From the NCBI RefSeq assembly GCF_947502395.1, contig NZ_CANMZM010000002.1, forward strand, positions 620,001 to 684,000: 64,000 bases of DNA, read 5' to 3'. Source of the DNA: an uncultured Erythrobacter sp. GTDB taxonomy: Bacteria; Pseudomonadota; Alphaproteobacteria; Sphingomonadales; Sphingomonadaceae. Each line of letters starts with the position of its first letter. The first letter of the stretch is position 1. A model generated the notes under the pieces. It was given only the letters and a program-made list of their open reading frames with translations. It made no database searches and was not told the origin of the DNA. The position numbers and the translations under genes were made by a program. Positions 56,836-64,000 of this stretch are shown piece after piece.

Positions 56836-57585
56836 TCAGCTCAGGGGAAACTCCCGAACTTCTACGGCGATCCCTTTGCCCTTCACACAGGTAAGCACAT
56901 TATAAGACGGCGGATTTCCCCCGCGAAGCCGGGTGGAAAGCGTGCCAGCTCCGATCACGTGGGTACTCCAACCCGTGCCTGAGCGATGCTCGTCAAATGG
57001 CCTATGTATATGGCCAGTGAGCACCGCATTCATCCCACCTTGCGCGAGAGCAGCGATAGCCTCATTTCCATAGATCGTGTCGCTTGGTCCGTGGATCTTG
57101 GGGCCATGCAGTGGGTGATGCGCGGTCACAATCAGATGTCGCGGATCGCCGTCATATTCCTTGAGCGTAGCCTCGGTGCGGGCTTGTGAGCTCGGAGTGA
57201 CATAGCCATCTGACCACGGCCAGCGGTTTTGCGATCGCACTGTCGTCTTCAGCGGTAAAAGCACCACATCGTCGGTTTCGAAGTGATCGACCGCCACTGC
57301 CTGACGCAAAGCGTTGTAGCGCGCGTAGGGCGAGGTGAAGCGTTCCCACAGATTGTAATAGGGCATGTCGTGATTGCCCGGATCAATCCAGATCGGCACA
57401 TCGAACTGAGCAAACCAATCGGCTGCAGCCTTGTACTGCTTTTTCGTTGCGCGCTGCGTCAGGTCGCCCGTGCACACAAGAGCATCGGGACATTCTTCGT
57501 GCACAGCCTTTGCCACACTCTCAAGCGCGGCGCGGTCTTCAACCCCAAAGTGCACGTCACTGATATGAAACAAGCGCGTCGTCAT
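56836..57585 (-). CDS. Calcineurin-like metallophosphoesterase
   Basis: A 249-residue protein with all five metallophosphoesterase motifs: DVHFG near the N-terminus, GDLTQ, GNHD, TAHHPLHG and GHIHRP. These bind two metals and hydrolyse phosphoesters, as in CpdA or icc-type enzymes; a cyclic-AMP substrate is a guess. It follows no co-oriented gene. Confidence 0.9.
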   Translation of the reverse strand: MTTRLFHISDVHFGVEDRAALESVAKAVHEECPDALVCTGDLTQRATKKQYKAAADWFAQFDVPIWIDPGNHDMPYYNLWERFTSPYARYNALRQAVAVDHFETDDVVLLPLKTTVRSQNRWPWSDGYVTPSSQARTEATLKEYDGDPRHLIVTAHHPLHGPKIHGPSDTIYGNEAIAALAQGGMNAVLTGHIHRPFDEHRSGTGWSTHVIGAGTLSTRLRGGNPPSYNVLTCVKGKGIAVEVREFPLS

Positions 57586-57661
57586 GGCCTAACGGCCCAA
57601 GCGCGATCACCGCTCCAATGCAAGCTGGGATTGACGCAATTAGGGCGAGAAGACCAGAGAA

Positions 57662-58066
57662 TCATATCTTCCGCGAAAGGATCAGCCACGCTGAAATGCC
57701 ATTGAGTGTGCTGTATCCAGCGTAGACCCAAGCCAGTGCGCCCCACCCATTGGCTACCAAAAGCATCGCGACAACAAGAACAAGGAACTCCGCCACGAGA
57801 GACAATCGCCCTCCTAAAAGGTGAATGAAACCTGACATTTGCTGAAGCAGAGGGTGCCCGCTCTTGAGCACCGCGCTGTGCAGGGCAAAGTTCCCGATTC
57901 CCAGCAGGAAGGTTATGGAAAGGCCAACAATCACAAATGCCAGTATGGCGCATACGCTCGTCCATTGAAATATGCCGTTTGTCCAACAAACAGCGCATTC
58001 CGTCATTTCTGATGCCGCCAATCGACGACTACAGATGGTTTCGTCGAGCACCAAATGACGTGCCAA
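57662..58066 (-). CDS. Hypothetical membrane protein
   Basis: A 134-residue protein with about three transmembrane segments (AILAFVIVGLSITFLLGIGN, RLSLVAEFLVLVVAMLLVAN, and a C-terminal one) and Cys at CAVC. No family is recognised. The start could be the ATG at 58006 instead. It lies 76 bp upstream of the metallophosphoesterase and may share its transcript. Confidence 0.5.
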   Translation of the reverse strand: MARHLVLDETICSRRLAASEMTECAVCWTNGIFQWTSVCAILAFVIVGLSITFLLGIGNFALHSAVLKSGHPLLQQMSGFIHLLGGRLSLVAEFLVLVVAMLLVANGWGALAWVYAGYSTLNGISAWLILSRKI

Positions 58067-58161
58067 GACCCATTTGCTACTTAAGGATCACAGCGAGACG
58101 GTTGGCATCCCCGGTTCGGCCCCTTTCGAACTCCGCCGTCGCTGCCTGATGGAGAGTAGAT

Positions 58162-58470
58162 ATGAAGACCCTTGCAATCGCGTCCGCCACCCTTGCGCTC
58201 GCATTCACCGCCAGCCCCGCTCTGGCATCCAGCTCTGATTTGCCCACCAAAGACGTTAGCTACGCTGATCTCAACCTAAATACACCGCAAGGCCAAGCCC
58301 GCCTTGAAACGCGCCTTGAATCTGCCGCTCGCAGCGTGTGCCGCAGTCACGAAAGGCGCTCTGGCACTCGCATCCGTTCACCGCATCTGGATGCTTGCCT
58401 CGCCAATGCCCGCGCCAGCGCGAAGAAGCAAATGGCAGCCGTTATGGCTGATCAACGACGCGGCGGTTAA
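58162..58470 (+). CDS. UrcA-family exported protein
   Basis: A 102-residue protein with a signal peptide (TLALAFTASPALA) and the UrcA pattern VSYADLNLNTPQGQARLETR, ARSVCRS and LDACLANARASAKKQM; the two cysteines likely form a disulfide. UrcA proteins occur in sphingomonads and Caulobacter; function unknown. It is monocistronic and followed by a terminator. Confidence 0.88.
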   Translation: MKTLAIASATLALAFTASPALASSSDLPTKDVSYADLNLNTPQGQARLETRLESAARSVCRSHERRSGTRIRSPHLDACLANARASAKKQMAAVMADQRRGG

Positions 58471-58511
58471 CCCCAGCGTCCCATTCCTGCGCTCCCCGAA
58501 GCGCAGACTTT

Positions 58512-58549
58512 GCGGCTCGAACCCTATTCAGTCCCGGGGTTCGGGCCGC
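58512..58549 (+). terminator. Hairpin terminator after the UrcA gene
   Basis: GCGGCTCGAACCC (58512-58524) pairs with GGGTTCGGGCCGC (58537-58549), with one U-G wobble in the rightward RNA, followed by TTCTTTCC. The 13-bp stem is strong; the T tract is interrupted. Confidence 0.6.
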
Positions 58550-58575
58550 TTCTTTCCGCAGAGGTGACAGCTATT

Positions 58576-59349
58576 TTAACGACCCGCCATTGCTTTCACT
58601 TTGGAAAGGTAGGTCCGGCCTATCCGCAATGCGTCACCATTTTGCAATTCCGCTGACCATACCCCCAGGCCATCGTGCCGCAGTCCGCGTATGTTATCGC
58701 GGCGCAAAATCGTTGAGCGGTGGATACGAATGAACTGTTCCGGGTCGAGCCGCTCTTCAAGACCAGCAATCGTCTGGAGCAAGAGGTAAGAACGCCTCGC
58801 TTCCGCGCTTTCCTCCGGATCGCCCACGTGAAGCCGGACATAATCTCGCTCCGCGTCGATTTGATGCACTTCGCTTACAGCAATCCGCAGCAGCTCAGAA
58901 CGGTGGGGGACCCACAATTCATCGAGCCATTTGCTCGGTGACGCCTTGCGTTCGCCTTTCCTCGCCACCGCTCGCTCAATCGCTCGGTCGAGCCGTTCGG
59001 AAGAGACAGGCTTCAGAACATAGTCGATGGCTTCGAGATCGAAGGCCTCCACCGCAAAATGATCGTGTGCGGTTACAAAGATCACAGCAGGAGGATTGTC
59101 ATCCTCGGCAAACTTGCGCGCCACACCTAGCCCATCAAGCTCTGGCATGGTCATATCGAGCAACACCAAATCCGGCTCAAGCTTTTCAGAAAGGCGCAAA
59201 GCCGCTGCACCATCGCTTGCGGTGCCAACCACGTTGATTGCGGGCAGTTCAGCGCAAATCACCTGGATGCGCTCAACTGCCAAAGGCTCATCGTCGACGA
59301 TTAAAGTGCGAAGTTGGATTGGGGTGTCTTCGCTTTCAGCCTTTGCCAA
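58576..59349 (-). CDS. LytTR-family response regulator (second pair)
   Basis: A 257-residue regulator. The receiver has VDDEPLAVERIQVICAELPA, the phosphoacceptor in LVLLDMTMPELDGLGV and YVLKPVSSERLDRA. The LytTR domain has VHQIDAERDYVRLHVGDPEE and FIRIHRSTILRRDNIRGLRH. It lies 3 bp after its sensor kinase. A paralogous pair is at 17927-19967. Confidence 0.92.
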   Translation of the reverse strand: MAKAESEDTPIQLRTLIVDDEPLAVERIQVICAELPAINVVGTASDGAAALRLSEKLEPDLVLLDMTMPELDGLGVARKFAEDDNPPAVIFVTAHDHFAVEAFDLEAIDYVLKPVSSERLDRAIERAVARKGERKASPSKWLDELWVPHRSELLRIAVSEVHQIDAERDYVRLHVGDPEESAEARRSYLLLQTIAGLEERLDPEQFIRIHRSTILRRDNIRGLRHDGLGVWSAELQNGDALRIGRTYLSKVKAMAGR

Positions 59350-59352
59350 AAG

Positions 59353-60600
59353 TCACCTCTTTCTTGGTTTGGTAAGGGGAATACGAATCTCCGTTCGATA
59401 TCCACCCGGGATAGGGGTTGAGGTAAATCCAATATCCGAACCAAAGCGGGCTTCCAACCGGTCACTTACATTTGCAAGACCAATTCCAAATCCATGCGGC
59501 GATCCCTCTGGAACGCCGGGACCATCATCGCTGATTGTGATGACCAGCCGATCAAACTCTTCGTGGGCAGCCACATTGATCGTGATGGGTCGCGTCACTG
59601 TTGAGACTGCATATTTGACTGAGTTTTCAACCAGGGGCTGAAGGATCATGCCTGGGACGCGCGCTTCTTCTAAATCTTCGGGAAGGTCAAATACTGGCTT
59701 CAACCGCTCGGGAAAACGCACCGCCTCGATATCGAGGTAGAGTTTCTGAAGATCAAACTCATCTTTAAGCGTCACATCGCTGGTGGGTTCGTCTGCAAGG
59801 CTGTGGCGGTAGAAGCGACTGATGGTCTGAATCATTCGCTCAGCTTGCTCTGCCTTACCTGTCATCACCAGCGCCGAGAGTGAGTTTAGCGTGTTAAACA
59901 GGAAATGCGGGTTCACTTGATAACGCAAGCTGCGCAATTCGGCCGCTTTTGCGGCTGAGCGAAACTTTTGCTCGCGCCGCTCCGCCGTGCGTGCCTGCGT
60001 GCCAGCAAGCAGCGCAAAATAAGTCGATGCCCAGGCAAGCAGGAGGAAGTAACGCCCAAGCGCAATCTCTAGCACCGAACGCCAAGTGCCCCTTGTAAGA
60101 TCGGCCGACGCGATCAGCAGTGATTCAGTCTGATTGATTGAGCCCGAACCATCAGGCCCAGGTGCCGGAACGGCGGTACCTTCGGGAAGATCAAATAGAA
60201 GGTTGCCCTCGTCATCGAAACGAAAACCGCGTTCTTCGGCAAACTTCTGTTCCAGTTTGACCTGAACATCCTTGAACGCAAAATGGTTGATCTGACCAAT
60301 GGCAATCGCAACCGGGATCGCGAACAGGCTCGCAGCGCCGATTTTGATCCAAAGGGCCTGCCGATCGACGAGGCGCAGGAACGCCCACAAAACCATTGTG
60401 AGGCCAATGCCTGCCAGAGTGACAAGGAAGCGCCGCCCCGCCATCTCAACCTGCATATCAAGTTCAAAAACATAGCTGCGCAGAGTGATTAGGAGGAAGT
60501 ATGCCCCCCACAAAATCAGCATCGACAGCAGAACCGATCGAAACGGAACGCTAATCATGCCCTCTTTATCGGGCGCTTCGGGAGTTCGACTTAAATCCAT
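59353..60600 (-). CDS. LytS/AlgZ-type sensor histidine kinase (second pair)
   Basis: A 415-residue kinase. Four transmembrane segments are spread over residues ~20-230 with a periplasmic-type loop (FAFKDVQVKLEQKFAEERGF) between the third and fourth. The kinase part has VNPHFLFNTLNSLSALVMTG, MILQPLVENSVKYAVSTVTR and the G boxes SDDGPGVP and GFGIGLANVSDRLEARFGSD. ATG 60600 is chosen; ATG 60630 is earlier. It precedes its regulator in a leftward pair. Confidence 0.9.
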   Translation of the reverse strand: MDLSRTPEAPDKEGMISVPFRSVLLSMLILWGAYFLLITLRSYVFELDMQVEMAGRRFLVTLAGIGLTMVLWAFLRLVDRQALWIKIGAASLFAIPVAIAIGQINHFAFKDVQVKLEQKFAEERGFRFDDEGNLLFDLPEGTAVPAPGPDGSGSINQTESLLIASADLTRGTWRSVLEIALGRYFLLLAWASTYFALLAGTQARTAERREQKFRSAAKAAELRSLRYQVNPHFLFNTLNSLSALVMTGKAEQAERMIQTISRFYRHSLADEPTSDVTLKDEFDLQKLYLDIEAVRFPERLKPVFDLPEDLEEARVPGMILQPLVENSVKYAVSTVTRPITINVAAHEEFDRLVITISDDGPGVPEGSPHGFGIGLANVSDRLEARFGSDIGFTSTPIPGGYRTEIRIPLTKPRKR

Positions 60601-60729
60601 ATTGGCTGTGCGGAATAGCCGCTTGAGCATGAAAGAGCCAACCGGTGGTCGGGCTCAGAAGTCACTTGGTCGAATGCAGCGATGCGTTCAACGAGGGTTC
60701 AACTGCTTGTATCTTAACTGGTGGGTCGA

Positions 60730-62190
60730 TCAATCCCTTGGTTTGATCATATCGACCGGCACCACCCACTGAGCAAACTGCTCTTCGGTAAGCAGCTCCA
60801 ACTCCAATGCGGCTTCCTTCAAAGTGGATCCGTCGGCATGCGCTTTCTTGGCGATCTTGGCTGCATTGTCATAGCCGATGTGAGGGTTCAGCGCGGTCAC
60901 CAGCATGAGGCTTTCGTTCATCAGCTGGTCGATGCGCCCCATATTGGCTTCGACCCCGACCACACAATTGTCCGCGAAGCTGCGCGAAGCATCAGACAAG
61001 AGACGCACCGATTGCAGCACATTGTAGATCATCACAGGCTTGAAGACATTAAGCTCCAAATGCCCGTGTGAGCCTGCAACGCTAACCGTCGTTGCATTCC
61101 CCATCACCTGAGCGCAAACCATAGTGAGCGCCTCGCATTGGGTGGGGTTCACCTTGCCCGGCATGATCGAAGATCCAGGCTCATTGGCGGGAAGAGCAAT
61201 CTCACCAAGACCCGAGCGCGGACCGGAGCCAAGAAGGCGAATATCATTGGCGACTTTCATCAGACTCACTGCGGTAGAATTGAGCGCGCCAGCCAGCTCC
61301 ACCAATGCATCATGCGCTGCCAAGGCCTCAAACTTATTGGGAGCCGTAACAAAGGCGTGGCCCGTTGCATCGGCAACTTGAGCGGCAAATTTCTCCGCAA
61401 AGCCAGCTTTGGAATTGATCCCTGTGCCCACTGCCGTCCCGCCCTGAGCAAGCTCAAGCACTCGAGGCAAAGCGTTTTCAAGCCGCGCGATCGAATATTC
61501 GACCTGCTTCGCATAACCTGAAAACTCCTGGCCCAATGTCAGCGGGGTCGCATCCTGCAAGTGCGTGCGTCCAATCTTGACGATATCGGCGTAAGCCTTT
61601 GCCTTTTCATCCAGCGCGCCGTGAAGATGCTGAAGCGCCGGGATCAGCTGCTCAATAGTCTCACAACCGGCCGCAATATGCATCGCTGTTGGGAAGGTGT
61701 CATTCGAGCTTTGCCCCATATTGCAGTGATCGTTGGGGTGCACCGGCTCCTTGCCACCATGAACGCCGGTAAGGATTTGGTTCGCGCGGCTCGCAATCAC
61801 CTCATTGGCATTCATATTGGATTGTGTGCCTGAACCCGTCTGCCATACGCTGAGTGGAAATTGGTCGGCAAGCGTGCCGTCGATCACCTCGCCAGCTGCT
61901 GCGACGATTGCATTGCCCAACTCCGCAGAAAGCACGCCCAGCTCCATATTGGCCTTGGCAGAGGACTGTTTCTGGATGCCAAGAGCCCTCACCAGCGGTG
62001 CGGGCATGGTCTCGGTACCGATGGCAAAGTTGTAGAGACTGCGTTGCGATTGCGCGCCCCAATGTGCGTCAATTGGGACCGCCACTTCACCCAGCGAGTC
62101 CGTCTCGATCCGCACTTCGCCGGTTGCCCCGAAGATTGATCCATTATTGTGAACGGCGCGCTCATCGCCAGATTTGCCCATGTCACTCAT
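60730..62190 (-). CDS. fumC: Fumarate hydratase class II
   Basis: A 486-residue FumC, which interconverts fumarate and malate in the TCA cycle without Fe-S clusters. Signatures are [54 protein letters not shown] and [20 protein letters not shown]. The N-terminal ~30 residues are an extension. Length and motifs are normal. It is divergent from the pcm-tolC operon. Confidence 0.96.
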   Translation of the reverse strand: MSDMGKSGDERAVHNNGSIFGATGEVRIETDSLGEVAVPIDAHWGAQSQRSLYNFAIGTETMPAPLVRALGIQKQSSAKANMELGVLSAELGNAIVAAAGEVIDGTLADQFPLSVWQTGSGTQSNMNANEVIASRANQILTGVHGGKEPVHPNDHCNMGQSSNDTFPTAMHIAAGCETIEQLIPALQHLHGALDEKAKAYADIVKIGRTHLQDATPLTLGQEFSGYAKQVEYSIARLENALPRVLELAQGGTAVGTGINSKAGFAEKFAAQVADATGHAFVTAPNKFEALAAHDALVELAGALNSTAVSLMKVANDIRLLGSGPRSGLGEIALPANEPGSSIMPGKVNPTQCEALTMVCAQVMGNATTVSVAGSHGHLELNVFKPVMIYNVLQSVRLLSDASRSFADNCVVGVEANMGRIDQLMNESLMLVTALNPHIGYDNAAKIAKKAHADGSTLKEAALELELLTEEQFAQWVVPVDMIKPRD

Positions 62191-62347
62191 CGAAAGCCTC
62201 CATTCTTCGGTCGATCCGGTGTCTCGGTGTCCGAAACCCCATTGCTAAGAAGCGCTCCATATGACGCGAAACTGCGACAGGTCAAAGGGAAGCTAGTGTC
62301 GTTTGTCCTATTGACTTGGAAGTCTCACCTGCGAGGTCTAGGAAGGG

Positions 62348-62378
62348 TTGACGAACTGTATTACAAGAATAATACAGT
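62348..62378 (+). promoter_or_regulatory. Promoter with 24-bp palindromic operator upstream of the pcm-tolC operon
   Basis: TTGACG (62348-62353) and TAATAC (62370-62375) are 16 bp apart. A perfect 9-bp inverted repeat, ACTGTATTA (62355-62363) and TAATACAGT (62370-62378), with a 6-bp centre, fills the spacer and the -10 box. This is a typical layout for a TetR- or MarR-type repressor. The regulator is not in the window. Confidence 0.62.
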
Positions 62379-62392
62379 ACCCCAAGGGCATA

Positions 62393-63007
62393 ATGAGCGA
62401 TAGGACAATGACTCTCAACGAGACCACCACCACCCAAACCGCGCGCAAAGCCATGATCGACAGCCAGTTGCGCACAAGCGGAGTGAATGAAGAATTTGTG
62501 CTGGCGCGGATGAATGTCGTTCCGCGCGAGGCGTTCCTGCCCGAAGATAAGGCGAGCCTTGCCTACATTGACCGCGCGATTGCTATCGATGCGGGCGCGC
62601 ACCTTGCTTCACCATTGTTTTACGGCAAGCTCTTGCTCGAAGCCGCACCCAGCGCATCGGACCGTGCTTTGGTCGTCGAAGGCGGCACGGGTTATCTCGC
62701 TGAATTGCTGCGACCGCTTGTCTCCGACCTAACTGTGATCTCCGCAGAAGATGCCGTCGAAGGGTCGAAGCTCAAGGGCACTTATTCACTGATCGTTGTC
62801 GATGGTGCAATCGAAGAGCTTTCTCAATCCCTCACCGATGCTCTGGAGGAAGAGGGAAAGATTGTCTCTGGACTGCTTTTGCGCGGGGTCACGCGGTTGG
62901 CTTCGGGACGCAAGATCGCCGGACACCTTTCACTTGAGCCGGTTGAGGATCTTGGAATCCCTATCTTGCACGCCTTCGACCAACCCACAGAATGGACTTT
63001 TTCGTGA
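62393..63007 (+). CDS. Protein-L-isoaspartate methyltransferase-like protein with shortened SAM domain
   Basis: A 204-residue PCMT-family protein. The N-terminal RKAMIDSQLRTSGVNEEFVL, MNVVPREAFLPEDKASLAYI and HLASPLFYGKLLLEA match the family. SAM motif I is altered (VVEGGTGYLAELLRP), and the helix and strand that normally follow it, about 25 residues, are missing. The protein may no longer methylate. It starts at ATG 62393, with 62408 also possible, and overlaps tolC, so its role may be tied to TolC export. Confidence 0.8.
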   Translation: MSDRTMTLNETTTTQTARKAMIDSQLRTSGVNEEFVLARMNVVPREAFLPEDKASLAYIDRAIAIDAGAHLASPLFYGKLLLEAAPSASDRALVVEGGTGYLAELLRPLVSDLTVISAEDAVEGSKLKGTYSLIVVDGAIEELSQSLTDALEEEGKIVSGLLLRGVTRLASGRKIAGHLSLEPVEDLGIPILHAFDQPTEWTFS

Positions 63008-64000
63008 AATTTCTCCCGCGCTCCTATTGGGCTCTGAGGGCTGTCACCTGCACAAGCGTCGCAGCTTTAGCTTTGAGTGCGGGCACTGCGCAGGCTGAAA
63101 CCCTGCGCGACGCTCTGGTTTCGGTTTACAACACCAACCCGACAATTGAAGGCGCGCGCGCCAACCAGCGGGCGGTTGACGAAGACGTTCCGATCCAGCG
63201 CGCGCCAGGCCTTCCAAGCGCGACGGTCACAGCGACTCACATCGAGTTTCTTCGGCAATCCGCGAACTCCTTTAATGCTCCAGAGCGCAATCTTGGCGTA
63301 AATGGCCTGCTTCAGGTGCCCGTCTATTCTGGCGGTGCAGTGCGCAATGGCATTCGTGCTGCAAAAGAACGTGTGTCGGCTGGTCAAGCCGACTTGCGCG
63401 GGACGGAAAGTGCAATTTTCAGCCAGGCAGTCGCTGCTTATATGGATGTTCTGCGCACTGAGGCGTTGACGGAGCTCGCTGCCAACCAGGTCGAGGTTCT
63501 CGAAGTCACCTTTCAATCGACCAGCGACCGGTTCGAGATTGGCGATTTGACGCGCACCGATGTGGCACAGGCCGGCTCAAGACTGGCCGTGGCACAAGGC
63601 GATTTGCGCACCGCCTATGCAAACCAGGTTGGCGCGCGTGAAGCGTATATTGAGCTCGTTGGCCGTGCACCGATGGATCTGCAAGCTCCCCCCCCATTGC
63701 CAGGGCTTCCAGAGACAGTCGGCATGGCCGTCGTGACTGCGCTGCAGAACAATCCCGATTTGATCGCTGCCAAGGAGCGTGCCGAAGCGGCTGGATATGA
63801 CACCGAAGTCGCAGGCGCTGGTCGACTCCCAACAATTGGCCTGTTTGCCAATGGGGACTACAGCAACTTCTTTGGCACTCTGGGCGGTCCGGTTGCCGCA
63901 CAGTTTGCACAAAGCGAAACCACGGCCAATGCGGGTGTACGGCTCACCATTCCGATCTTTCAGGGCGGCCTGACGGCAGCGCGGCAGCGCCAAGCAGGCG
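62992..64000 (+). CDS. tolC: TolC-family outer-membrane efflux/secretion channel (partial, runs off right edge)
   Basis: About 336 codons are visible. A signal peptide ends at SAGTAQAETL. The mature start ETLRDALVSVYNTNPTIEGA, then RNLGVNGLLQVPVYSGGAVR, RFEIGDLTRTDVAQAGSRLA and VRLTIPIFQGGLTAARQRQA, is characteristic of the type I secretion TolC family. It forms the outer-membrane exit duct for efflux or secretion systems. ATG 62992 is in frame with a GTG at 63004; both overlap the pcm-like stop. No frameshift to the edge. Confidence 0.92.
   Translation, partial: MDFFVKFLPRSYWALRAVTCTSVAALALSAGTAQAETLRDALVSVYNTNPTIEGARANQRAVDEDVPIQRAPGLPSATVTATHIEFLRQSANSFNAPERNLGVNGLLQVPVYSGGAVRNGIRAAKERVSAGQADLRGTESAIFSQAVAAYMDVLRTEALTELAANQVEVLEVTFQSTSDRFEIGDLTRTDVAQAGSRLAVAQGDLRTAYANQVGAREAYIELVGRAPMDLQAPPPLPGLPETVGMAVVTALQNNPDLIAAKERAEAAGYDTEVAGAGRLPTIGLFANGDYSNFFGTLGGPVAAQFAQSETTANAGVRLTIPIFQGGLTAARQRQAG

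Overview
The window looks like a chromosomal segment of an alphaproteobacterium of the order Sphingomonadales, most likely Erythrobacteraceae. This is inferred from gene content, not from a search. The pointers are a SUF operon headed by an Rrf2 regulator, MmcB, a DUF2093 protein, an UrcA protein, a ThiS-ThiG fusion, heme A synthase and two LytS/LytTR-type sensor systems. Most genes are tightly packed, with overlapping stop and start codons.

Region 1 (1-9066) is accessory DNA that looks like a defence island. Leftward, an AbiE pair (abiEi, abiEii) overlaps a third gene that runs off the left edge and joins a candidate PD-(D/E)xK nuclease domain to a P-loop ATPase. Rightward, a 1299-residue protein has the same plan: nuclease-like N-terminus, P-loop ATPase, long C-terminus. 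The divergent intergenic region holds a duplicated 32-bp element, two inverted repeats with identical 15-bp spacers, and promoter-like boxes facing both ways that overlap each other. AbiEi could therefore control both arms. A lipoprotein serine hydrolase follows. The island ends at the 3' end of tRNA-Arg(CCG), a typical integration point, although no integrase or att repeat is visible.

Region 2 (9.3-30 kb) is core-like. It carries MmcB, a sterol-desaturase-family hydroxylase, a PAS protein, an alpha/beta hydrolase, an envelope cluster (BepA-like M48 protease, DsbA-like protein, second M48 protease), a LytS/LytTR two-component pair, nadC, RNase T2, a double SpoIIAA-like protein, tadA, rpmB, an M23 peptidase, xseA and purD. 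The last two are divergent with overlapping start codons.

Region 3 (30-44 kb) has an orphan RhuM-family gene, a small cytochrome c, a PfkB kinase and a ten-gene suf operon (rrf2, sufB, membrane protein, DUF559, sufC, secreted protein, sufD, sufS, sufT, sufA). A 99-bp palindromic repeat interrupts the operon. Two AraC-type regulators follow, and upstream of them is a candidate small RNA with a strong terminator.

Region 4 (44-64 kb) has pyrD, a lipoprotein gamma-glutamyltransferase, an acyl-CoA synthetase, a TPR-HisKA_2 sensor kinase flanked by a gene and a truncated copy of that gene, the thiS-thiG fusion, heme A synthase, cutA, rplM-rpsI, a metallophosphoesterase, a second LytTR/LytS pair, fumC, and a pcm-like gene joined to tolC behind a promoter carrying a 24-bp palindrome. 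The tolC gene runs off the right edge.
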